Made by a program: the position numbers and the translations under genes. From Candidatus Nomurabacteria bacterium (GTDB lineage Bacteria > Patescibacteriota > Minisyncoccia > Phycocordibacterales > CAIJYI01), in contig CALREZ010000009.1 of assembly GCA_943356445.1 (NCBI GenBank), positions 1 through 38,343 of the forward strand: 38,343 nucleotides of DNA, read 5' to 3'. The notes under the pieces are model-generated. The model did no database searches and had not been told where the DNA came from. It saw nothing but the letters and a program-made list of their open reading frames with translations. Positions 14,331-21,366 of this stretch are shown piece after piece; position 1 is the first letter of the stretch, and the number at the start of each line of letters is the position of its first letter.

Positions 14331-15863
14331 TTATCTCCGAGGAAAAAGAGGAGTATCCACATGTCTCACGGAAAAAGTGTTGGCGGTTCCGTCTTCGGAG
14401 AGCGTAACGCCGAGAATTTCGTCTATTTTCTTGGAAGTTTCCGGCATGAACGGGGTGAGCATATGAGTGATCGCATGTATTCCATACAGCAAATTCGCCA
14501 GTACCGCTTCGGTTTTTTCTTGATTGGTTTTGATAAGTTTGTACGGTTCGTAATCGGTGACGTACCCGTCCAGTTTTTTTATGACCGCCCAAATCGTATC
14601 GGTCGCGCGATTCAATTCATATCGTTCCATGTGTCCATGATAGGCAGGAAAAACTTCGTGATTGAGATAATCCTTCACGGAAATATCCGGCGCGCCGTCT
14701 TTCCCTTTCAGAAGAACTTCCATTTCATCTTTCATTTCCGCTTTTCCTTCAAAATAGGTTTCGGTCATTTTTATCGTGCGAGAGACAAGATTTCCGATGC
14801 CGTTCGCGAGATTGGCGTTGTAACTTTCCAAGAATTTTTCTTCGGTGAAATCGCCGTCTTCAAACGGAGAAAGATCGCGAGAAAAATACGAACGGAGCGC
14901 TTCGGAACCGTACTTTTCCACAAATTCTTTCGGATCAACGACGTTGCCGATAGATTTTGACATTTTCTTTCCGCCCGAAGTAATAAAACCATGGACGAGA
15001 ATTTCTTTCGGAAGAGCCACTCCCGCTGAGAGAAGCATAGCCGGCCACAAAAGCGAGTGGAAACGAAGAATGTCTTTGCCGATAACATGAACATCTGCCG
15101 GCCAGTATTTGGTAAAATTCGTTTCGTCTCCGCTTCCGTAACCGAGAGCGGAAATGTAATTCGTCAGGGCATCGCACCACACATACATGACTTGATTCGG
15201 ATCTTCGGGAACCGGAATACCCCACGGAATCTGGCTTTGCGGACGGGAAAAACTCACATCGGAAACTCCCTCTTTAATGAGGGCGATAATCTCGTGTTTT
15301 CTCGCTTCGGGTACGATGCGAATCTCGTCATTCTCCAGTTTTTGCCGTATGATATCGGCGTATTTGGTGAGGCGGAAGAAATAATTTTCTTCTTCCACTT
15401 TTTCGGGAGGAACATTGTGGTTCGGACAAAGACCGTTAATGAGATCTCTCTCTCCGACGAAAGCTTCGCAGCCGACGCAGTACAGTCCGGTATATTTTGA
15501 TTTGTAGATATCGTCTTTCTCGGCGAGTTTTTTCCAGAGGGTTTGCGCGCCCGGCCAGTGCTGTTTTTTGTCGGAGGTGCGGATAAATCCATCAAAAGAG
15601 GAATTGATGGAGGCGTAAAATCTTTGGAATTCTTCGGCGTTCTTATCAACGAATTCCTGAACGGGCATTTCGTTCTTTTCGGCGGTTCGGCAGATCTTGG
15701 TTCCGTGTTCGTCGGTACCGGTCAAGAAAAAAACATCCATACCGCGATTTCTTTTGTATCGCGCGATGACGTCCGCCAAAAATTCCTCATAGGCATGACC
15801 CATGTGAGGCGCGGCGTTGGCATACGCGATGGAAGTGGTGATATAAAATTTGGGATTCGGCAT
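14331..15863 (-). CDS. metG: Methionyl-tRNA synthetase
   Basis: Charges tRNA-Met with methionine. The 510-aa class I enzyme has the HIGH variant PHMGHAYEEFLADVIAR near residue 20, a zinc-knuckle pair (YCVGCEAF and LCPNHN), and KKMSKSIGN near 305. The anticodon-binding helical domain (MERYELNRATDTIWAVIKKL) follows. The C-terminal EMAP-like tRNA-binding domain is absent, as in short MetRS forms. It starts 14 nt after the permease stop, suggesting co-transcription. Confidence 0.98.
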   Translation of the reverse strand: MPNPKFYITTSIAYANAAPHMGHAYEEFLADVIARYKRNRGMDVFFLTGTDEHGTKICRTAEKNEMPVQEFVDKNAEEFQRFYASINSSFDGFIRTSDKKQHWPGAQTLWKKLAEKDDIYKSKYTGLYCVGCEAFVGERDLINGLCPNHNVPPEKVEEENYFFRLTKYADIIRQKLENDEIRIVPEARKHEIIALIKEGVSDVSFSRPQSQIPWGIPVPEDPNQVMYVWCDALTNYISALGYGSGDETNFTKYWPADVHVIGKDILRFHSLLWPAMLLSAGVALPKEILVHGFITSGGKKMSKSIGNVVDPKEFVEKYGSEALRSYFSRDLSPFEDGDFTEEKFLESYNANLANGIGNLVSRTIKMTETYFEGKAEMKDEMEVLLKGKDGAPDISVKDYLNHEVFPAYHGHMERYELNRATDTIWAVIKKLDGYVTDYEPYKLIKTNQEKTEAVLANLLYGIHAITHMLTPFMPETSKKIDEILGVTLSEDGTANTFSVRHVDTPLFPRR

Positions 15864-15877
15864 AAAGTTTATCAGAA

Positions 15878-16912
15878 TTAATTTTGGGCAATCTTCTCTA
15901 TTTTTCTTTTTTCCAGATCGTTTACGAACTCCATAAGAGCGGCGGCGAACGGAACCGAGAGTATGAGCCCCATAAAACCGCCGAGTTTTGTACCAATAAG
16001 GAGAGCGATAATGACGAGTATCGGCGGCACGCCGACGACTTTGCGGACAACAATCGGATAAATAAGATGATTTTCAAACTGCTGGATAATGACGTAGAGC
16101 GCGATAGTCATAAAACCGAGCGGGGCGCTCACCGTAAAACCGATCATGACGGCGGGAATAGCAGAGATAGTCGGACCAAAAACGGGAATGAGCTCAAAAA
16201 GGGCGGCAATCATCGCCAGCATGAACGCCTGCGGAACCTGGAGGATAAGCAAACCAAGATAGACAAGCACTCCGACCATCACACCAAGAAGAAGCTGTCC
16301 CTGCATCCACTTCCCTATTTTCGCCTGCGAACGATACCAAAGATCTATGATATACTTCTCGTTTTTCGGAGGAACGATGATTTTCAGAAAATTTTCTATC
16401 CCTCTTTCTTGAACGGCAAAATAAAAAGAAAGAACGAGAACAAGAATGAAGTTGAGAACGCTGTTGAAAACTCCAGAAACCGTCTGCGCGATATTTCCGC
16501 CAGAAGCCGGGCTGGGAGAAAACTGAGAAATGAGATTGTTCAGAATGGTCTGATAATTAAAAACGTCATTCCACGGATTCCATTGACCAAGAAAACTCAA
16601 GTACTGCGGGAGTGAGGCGAAAAAATGAGAAAAGTCCTGCAATAAAGGCGGGAGGAAAAGAAAGAACGAACCGGCGAAGGCTCCGAGAAAAAGAATGTAA
16701 ACGATAAGAACGGCGGGAATTCTCGGAATTCTGCGCTTAACAAACCATTTTGTGGCCGGTTCAACCGACGAAGCGACAACAATGGAAGTCAGCAAAACAA
16801 GGACAAGATCCGAAAGCAAATAGAGCACGTAGAAAAGAATAAAGACCAAAAAAGCCTTTATCATCGTGCCGACGCTTATGCTGATAATCGTGTCGCCTTT
16901 GTTTTCTTTCAT
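15878..16912 (-). CDS. AI-2E family transporter (PerM/UPF0118)
   Basis: The protein has 344 aa from ATG 16912; the track start at 17071 would run into the upstream gene. Seven to eight membrane helices fit the family: an N-terminal pair (about 10-60), a large extracytoplasmic region (about 90-150), and a C-terminal helix bundle with GLLILQVPQAFMLAMIAALF, ELIPVFGPTISAIPAVMIG and GGFMGLILSVPFAAAL. Known members include AI-2 exporters and Na+/H+ antiporters, so the substrate is not inferable. TATAAT lies 9 nt upstream. metG follows 14 nt later. Confidence 0.93.
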   Translation of the reverse strand: MKENKGDTIISISVGTMIKAFLVFILFYVLYLLSDLVLVLLTSIVVASSVEPATKWFVKRRIPRIPAVLIVYILFLGAFAGSFFLFLPPLLQDFSHFFASLPQYLSFLGQWNPWNDVFNYQTILNNLISQFSPSPASGGNIAQTVSGVFNSVLNFILVLVLSFYFAVQERGIENFLKIIVPPKNEKYIIDLWYRSQAKIGKWMQGQLLLGVMVGVLVYLGLLILQVPQAFMLAMIAALFELIPVFGPTISAIPAVMIGFTVSAPLGFMTIALYVIIQQFENHLIYPIVVRKVVGVPPILVIIALLIGTKLGGFMGLILSVPFAAALMEFVNDLEKRKIEKIAQN

Positions 16913-16921
16913 AATGTTTTG

Positions 16922-16927
16922 ATTATA
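16922..16927 (-). promoter_or_regulatory. -10 element for the permease gene
   Basis: Minus-strand TATAAT lies 9 nt before ATG 16912, predicting an untranslated leader of only a few nucleotides. No -35 was identified. Confidence 0.4.
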
Positions 16928-16967
16928 CACATATCTACTCGTTTTTCCAGCCGCGTCAAACAAAAGG

Positions 16968-18926
16968 CTACTGCTGAACAATAAGCCAGTTTCGGGTGAA
17001 ATTGGGTTCTGTGTCGGAGTAAGTGAGCGAATTGACGATGGTTTGCTGAAGCGTCGTTCCGGTAAAATCATCCGTCCCCGTAAAAGACCCTTCTCCTACG
17101 ATGAGCGGCAATTTGTCGGCTTGAGATAATCCGGGAGTGATTCCCACTTGGAAAGCGACTTCTCTCGCTCCGCTTTCATATCCGGATCCCGCCTTTACGT
17201 TTCCGATATTCCACACGACTTCTCCATTGACCGAATTAAAGGTTACCTCCCCGGTATCGGGAGCAACATTTCCCAACCAACGAACATAACTCGGAAGCAC
17301 GGCTTTTACCCGGGCCCCGGAAAGGTCATTCACGGAGTTGAAAACCCTCCAAACGATCGTCGCGGTCGTTTCCTGCCCAACCTTGAAAGGCACCGGCCCA
17401 CTCTGGGCAAAAGGCCCGGATTTCAGTAAAAGATAAGGGAAAACTTTGGCGGAGGTCGCAATCTTTATCTTGCCGTCCACGAATGAATCTATATTTTCGG
17501 GAACGTTGTTCTCGGCAATTCTTTTTCCTTTTACGCTTACATTTACGGAAATTTCAGGATTTCTGAAAACAGTTTTATTGCTTTTCAAAAAAGGAAGAAG
17601 CCCGAGCGTAAGACTGGCGCTGCTTTCTCCTCCCGATTCAATAGAGGCAAGATCCGGCGTAGTTCTTGAATCCCAAACGACGGTTCCTTTGTTCGCATCA
17701 TAAAAACCGTTGCCTTTCGGGGTGACTTTTTTCGGGTCTATCATATCTCCATGGAGTGTGATGGTGACCTGTCCGTCAATAATCTTTCCGGAAAGCCGGT
17801 TCGTCCACCGAGCCTCAACACTGGAACTGTTTCCTCCGACCAAAACATATTCGGGGTTCGCGCTTCCGTTCAGGAACAGATCAATCCCAAGAAACGGTTT
17901 CTTTATGAAAAGACCTTGGGAAAGAGCGGCGATTTTCGTTTCAATTCTGGTCGCGTCTTTTTCGCTCGGAACGCCGGCGGAAATGACAAAAACTTTTTCT
18001 TGCTCGTTCTCTCCGATAATGGAACCGACGATATCTATGTGTTTTTCATCACCGAGTTTCATGTCGCCCAGATTCCATGAATTGTTATCGTAGGTCGGCG
18101 CGGGCGAAGCGCTTTTGAAGACGAATCCTTTCGGATAGACGACGTCCAAGATCGGGGATTTCAAAACCGCAGTAGAAAGGCCTTTCACATCTATCCCGAG
18201 CGTGAGTTCCTGACCGGAAATTGCTTCTTTGAGAACATCCGCTTTAATGGACAACGGCGATGCGGTAAGATTTACGGGAAACGTTTTGTTTTTTGTATAA
18301 TCGGAACCAACCCCTTCAATGCGAAATTTCATCGCGACCGCCACGCTTTTTTGCTGGTTTTCATCGCCTAAAATTATTCCCTTCACGGTTTCCGTTCTGA
18401 CTTCTTTTGAAGCGATGGAGGGAATGTTTATCGGATACCGAGCGAGTTCTTTTCCCGGGTCATTGGAATATCGCGAACCTTTCGGAAAATTAACAACGAT
18501 TCGGATGTTATTGAGGGCGACTTCGTTTTTGTTCTCCACCAGAATTTGCAGAGAAAGTTCTTCCCCGCCCTTGAGAGAAACGGGGCCAAAAAGAGAGACG
18601 TTTACATTATCGGGAGAAACAACGCTTCTTTTGCTCAAAAAAGAATATCCCGCGATAAGCGCGGCAACAATAAAAAAACCGAGCGAAAAGAGAAAAAGTT
18701 TTCCGAAGACGGAAAGCCCCGGCTCCTCTTCTTTTTTTTGATACGACAAATCGCTTTCTTCTTCCCAATCTTCCAGATGCCCGAACTTTTTCGGATTCAG
18801 CCTCGTGCGTTCTTTGTGTTTTATTTCTCCGTTGCGAGAATAGAGTTTCTTTTCCAGCCCGCCGATAAGGTTGGCCTGTCCTTCATTTTTTTTCTCGCCA
18901 AAATTAAAAGGATCATTTGTTTCCAT
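16968..18926 (-). CDS. Large single-pass surface protein with DUF11/CARDB-like domains
   Basis: The protein has 652 aa. The N-terminal ~70 residues are charged and probably cytoplasmic; one membrane helix (LFLFSLGFFIVAALIAGYSF, about 78-97) follows. The long outer part contains repeated beta-sandwich units typical of DUF11/CARDB-like domains: LSLQILVENKNEVALNNIRI, then LTLGIDVKGLSTAVLKSPIL, and a C-terminal unit TATIVWRVFNSVNDLSGARV with WNIGNVKAGSG. Inference: a cell-envelope structural or adhesive protein. TATACT ends 6 nt before ATG 18926. It follows recO by 37 nt, but probably has its own promoter. Confidence 0.75.
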   Translation of the reverse strand: METNDPFNFGEKKNEGQANLIGGLEKKLYSRNGEIKHKERTRLNPKKFGHLEDWEEESDLSYQKKEEEPGLSVFGKLFLFSLGFFIVAALIAGYSFLSKRSVVSPDNVNVSLFGPVSLKGGEELSLQILVENKNEVALNNIRIVVNFPKGSRYSNDPGKELARYPINIPSIASKEVRTETVKGIILGDENQQKSVAVAMKFRIEGVGSDYTKNKTFPVNLTASPLSIKADVLKEAISGQELTLGIDVKGLSTAVLKSPILDVVYPKGFVFKSASPAPTYDNNSWNLGDMKLGDEKHIDIVGSIIGENEQEKVFVISAGVPSEKDATRIETKIAALSQGLFIKKPFLGIDLFLNGSANPEYVLVGGNSSSVEARWTNRLSGKIIDGQVTITLHGDMIDPKKVTPKGNGFYDANKGTVVWDSRTTPDLASIESGGESSASLTLGLLPFLKSNKTVFRNPEISVNVSVKGKRIAENNVPENIDSFVDGKIKIATSAKVFPYLLLKSGPFAQSGPVPFKVGQETTATIVWRVFNSVNDLSGARVKAVLPSYVRWLGNVAPDTGEVTFNSVNGEVVWNIGNVKAGSGYESGAREVAFQVGITPGLSQADKLPLIVGEGSFTGTDDFTGTTLQQTIVNSLTYSDTEPNFTRNWLIVQQ

Positions 18927-18932
18927 GATATC

Positions 18933-18938
18933 AGTATA
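18933..18938 (-). promoter_or_regulatory. -10 element for leaderless surface-protein mRNA
   Basis: Minus-strand TATACT ends 6 nt before ATG 18926. No convincing -35. Confidence 0.45.
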
Positions 18939-18963
18939 CCAAATAAAAAAGAGAAAATGAAAG

Positions 18964-19548
18964 TTATAACTGCGATTCTTCCAATGCTCGGTTTACTTCG
19001 CGGAGCGCGTCTCTTCTGACGGGTTCAAAAACGTTTAAAATGTTTTTTGAGAGCGGCGAAACGATAAAAGACGCGAGTATTTTACTTTCGCCAACATAAC
19101 CAAGAGAAGCCAGTATCTTCAGCACGGCGAGGGTTTCAACTCTTTTTAATTCATCGGAATCAAGCGCTTCCCTTTTCAAAAAATTCAGAGTTTCAAGAAG
19201 CAAAGAAAACAGCTCGGGATTATCTTCTTCTCCGTGAACCAAACGGCGAACGAGCGATAAAACGCCGGCAAACACTTTTAATTTTTCCATTTCTTTCTCA
19301 AGAGAAAATGAGAAAATTTCTTCCGCATCCGTCAGACGCCAAGAGGTTTTTCCCCGCACCAAAGAAATGCGCGCGAAAGAAAAATCACGCAAAGAATGGC
19401 GGAGTTTTGAGGAAACTTTTCTCACCGACTGCGCCGACACGCCCAAAAGACCCATTTTCTCGGTAAAAATGAAAAACAGTTTATTCGCTTCTCCGATATT
19501 GGCGCTCCGCAGAACGAATCCTCGGGTTTGATAGAGATGATAAGACAC
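18964..19548 (-). CDS. recO: DNA repair protein RecO
   Basis: RecO loads RecA onto SSB-coated DNA in the RecFOR pathway. The 194-aa protein shows the N-terminal OB fold (YQTRGFVLRSANIGEANKLF, FTEKMGLLGVSAQSVRK) and a helical C-terminal domain. It is shorter than the usual ~240 aa; the zinc-binding Cys cluster seen in some RecO proteins is absent. ssb and recA lie elsewhere in the window. It starts 13 nt after the dinD-like stop, so the two are likely co-transcribed. Confidence 0.93.
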   Translation of the reverse strand: MSYHLYQTRGFVLRSANIGEANKLFFIFTEKMGLLGVSAQSVRKVSSKLRHSLRDFSFARISLVRGKTSWRLTDAEEIFSFSLEKEMEKLKVFAGVLSLVRRLVHGEEDNPELFSLLLETLNFLKREALDSDELKRVETLAVLKILASLGYVGESKILASFIVSPLSKNILNVFEPVRRDALREVNRALEESQL

Positions 19549-19561
19549 GGTATTCGCAGAT

Positions 19562-20395
19562 TTAACTATTTTTCAATTCTTTTATTTCTTTTTTTCTTCG
19601 TGTTTCAATCTGTTTCAAATCGTCTTCTGGTTTTATGTTTTCCGGCTTTATCCCGCGATGAAGCAACGCTTGCCGCGTTTCCCTGCTATTTCTTACGACC
19701 TCGGCATTCATCGCTTCTTTTCCTCGGATATTTTTCTCTTTAATGTTGTGTTCCGTCATCGCTAACGCAAAATCCTTGGCTTTTAATTCCACATGACTGT
19801 CAAAATCAGCAAGAGATCTTCCTGTCGGAATTTTCCGAATTCGTTTCAGTTCACTTGCGGTAATTCCGCCGTAGAGAGCCTCTATATGTTTATTTTTGAA
19901 TGTCGCGAATTCAACGGGAAGGCGTATACCCCTTTCATATACGGTTCCCTCAATTTTCTTTTCAGTATCTTTTAATTTTTCGCGAGCTTCCAGCCGGCGA
20001 TCTTCATGTTCTCTCTTTTCCAAAAGTTCCTGTTTTCGCGTTTGAGACGCAAAATATGTTTGAGAAAGCGAAATCTGAGGTTTGCGTGGGTCGCCGTTTT
20101 GGGCTATCAAATAACAAGCATAACGAGTGAGGAAAATATCTTCAATTTCACGTCTTGCCCCGGATCCTGTCAATACCATTTTGTCGGCGCCGACAAAATG
20201 GTCAGACGTGGAATTTCCGCTTATTTTACAAGCTTCTTTGGATTTTCTTATAACCTCCGAAAACATGCGCCAAGTGGAATATCCCAGCATTGGCATCAAA
20301 TCGCGGGCCGACCAAAATTCCATCGGATTTTTATCTTGAGTAACTCTTTTTATTGATTCAAAATTTTTCCAAATTTGAGTGATTATTTTATCCAT
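19562..20395 (-). CDS. dinD: DinD-like DNA-damage-inducible protein
   Basis: The 277-aa product matches DinD: FWSARDLMPMLGYSTWRMFS, HFVGADKMV, REIEDIFLTRYACYLIAQNG, YFASQTRKQEL, and a C-terminal HIEALYGGITASELKRIRKI. DinD inhibits RecA filament activity in vitro in E. coli and is LexA-controlled there. The preferred start is ATG 20395, because minus-strand TAAAAT ends 7 nt upstream; the track's 20536 start would run through the divergent methyltransferase. A perfect 28-nt palindrome lies inside the coding sequence. No LexA box is evident. Co-transcription with recO fits a repair role. Confidence 0.9.
   Translation of the reverse strand: MDKIITQIWKNFESIKRVTQDKNPMEFWSARDLMPMLGYSTWRMFSEVIRKSKEACKISGNSTSDHFVGADKMVLTGSGARREIEDIFLTRYACYLIAQNGDPRKPQISLSQTYFASQTRKQELLEKREHEDRRLEAREKLKDTEKKIEGTVYERGIRLPVEFATFKNKHIEALYGGITASELKRIRKIPTGRSLADFDSHVELKAKDFALAMTEHNIKEKNIRGKEAMNAEVVRNSRETRQALLHRGIKPENIKPEDDLKQIETRRKKEIKELKNS
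20175..20202. repeat. Perfect 28-nt palindrome inside the dinD-like gene
   Basis: Half-site ACCATTTTGTCGGC is mirrored exactly with no spacer. It encodes the conserved segment HFVGADKMV, so the symmetry may be coincidental. Confidence 0.55.
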
Positions 20396-20402
20396 AAATG
20401 AC

Positions 20403-20434
20403 ATTTTATTGTTATTACAAAATGATGCTATACT
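20403..20434. promoter_or_regulatory. Overlapping divergent promoters, methyltransferase and dinD-like gene
   Basis: Plus strand: TTATTG (20406-20411), 17 bp, TATACT (20429-20434), ending 7 nt before ATG 20442. Minus strand: TAAAAT (20403-20408) ends 7 nt before ATG 20395. The minus -10 overlaps the plus -35, so the two would compete for polymerase. Confidence 0.5.
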
Positions 20435-20441
20435 GTCTATT

Positions 20442-20996
20442 ATGCAGTTTTCAAACCCAGACGACAACATCCGCGAACTAAAGTTAACCCCCGGCGACAA
20501 GATCGTCATCTTCGGATCGGGATCTGGTGGACACACGCTTGCGGCCGCGCGCGCCTTAAAGGGCGCCGGAACGATTTACGGGATTGATTCTCGCGGACAA
20601 ATGGTGGAAAAATTGAAGAAAGAAGCTTCCGAACGCCACCATATGAATGTCCGCGTCGTAAACGGAAACGTGGAAAAAATTGGAGGAACAAGCCTCGGCC
20701 CTCTCTCAACCGATGTCGTCATTATTCCCGATACGTTTTTCTCCCATTCAGACAAAGAAGGAATTCTCAAAGAAGCCGATCGAATTCTCCGCCCGGGAGG
20801 AAGAATGCTTGTCGTGGATTGGGTCGCTTCTTTCGGAGGCGCCGGCCCGCAACCCGAACATGTTTTTTCTGAAGAAGAAGCAATGAAGCTTTCAAAAAAC
20901 GCCGGCTTCGTCTACGAACGCCGTTTCTCTGCCGGAAGTTATCATTATGCTCTTATCTTTCACAAACCAACGGTGAGAGAGAAAAAAATGGCATAA
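20442..20996 (+). CDS. Class I SAM-dependent methyltransferase
   Basis: The 184-aa protein has a Rossmann-type SAM fold: motif I IVIFGSGSGGHTLAAARAL (residues 21-39; the usual D/E-x-G-x-G-x-G is altered to FGSGSGG), motif II acidic GTIYGIDSRGQMVEKL, then DVVIIPDTFFSHSDKEG and EADRILRPGGRMLVVDW. This is the Methyltransf_11 / UbiE-type layout. Substrate unknown. Start ATG 20442 is chosen because the -10 TATACT lies 7 nt upstream; the 20379 start in the track would overlap the promoter. Followed by the Bfd-type gene, which has its own promoter. Confidence 0.85.
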   Translation: MQFSNPDDNIRELKLTPGDKIVIFGSGSGGHTLAAARALKGAGTIYGIDSRGQMVEKLKKEASERHHMNVRVVNGNVEKIGGTSLGPLSTDVVIIPDTFFSHSDKEGILKEADRILRPGGRMLVVDWVASFGGAGPQPEHVFSEEEAMKLSKNAGFVYERRFSAGSYHYALIFHKPTVREKKMA

Positions 20997-21007
20997 AAAA
21001 CTATTTT

Positions 21008-21036
21008 TTGACAAGCATTTGCCGATATACTATAAA
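21008..21036 (+). promoter_or_regulatory. Strong sigma70-type promoter of the Bfd-type gene
   Basis: TTGACA (21008-21013), exactly 17 bp, TATAAA (21031-21036). The predicted leader is about 23 nt and contains AAAGGAGG just before ATG 21067. Confidence 0.75.
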
Positions 21037-21066
21037 AGGATAAGGAAACAAAAAAAAGGAGGAAAA

Positions 21067-21243
21067 ATGTACGTTTGCATATGCCGAGCCGTAACGGAAA
21101 AAGAACTGCAAAAATGCATAGACGAAAATTCCTGCACAAAAGTATCGCAGGTGAAAAAACTATGCGGCGCGGGAAGCCGATGTGGGAAATGCATTCCTTG
21201 GATAAAAAAGATGCTGAAAGAAAGCAACCAAAGGGAAAAATAG
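21067..21243 (+). CDS. Bfd-type [2Fe-2S] ferredoxin-like protein
   Basis: The 58-aa protein reads MYVCICRAVTEKELQKCIDE, then a segment with KKLCGAGSRCGKCIPWIKK. The C-x-C near the N-terminus and C-x5-C-x2-C later match the Fer2_BFD fold of bacterioferritin-associated ferredoxins, which reduce stored iron or serve as small redox domains. A consensus Shine-Dalgarno precedes the ATG, so the track's 21019 start is rejected. No bacterioferritin gene is in the window. The strong promoter suggests high expression. Confidence 0.9.
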   Translation: MYVCICRAVTEKELQKCIDENSCTKVSQVKKLCGAGSRCGKCIPWIKKMLKESNQREK

Positions 21244-21353
21244 GCGCCATTCTGAAGATGGCGCCTTTCTGTACTTCTAAAGGCGAATCGGGTCAATTGC
21301 CCCTATTTGACCCGATTCGGTTCCAAAAAACCGGCTCATTTGAGCCGGTTTTT
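21242..21353. terminator. Three tandem hairpins between converging genes
   Basis: Hairpin 1: AGGCGCCAT / ATGGCGCCT (21242-21266). Hairpin 2: CGAATCGGGTCAA / TTGACCCGATTCG (21284-21319). Hairpin 3: AAAAACCGGCTCA / TGAGCCGGTTTTT (21326-21353), which has A/T tracts on both sides and should work in both directions. Together they separate the Bfd-type gene from ileS. Confidence 0.85.
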
Positions 21354-21366
21354 GGTGTTTTGACGG

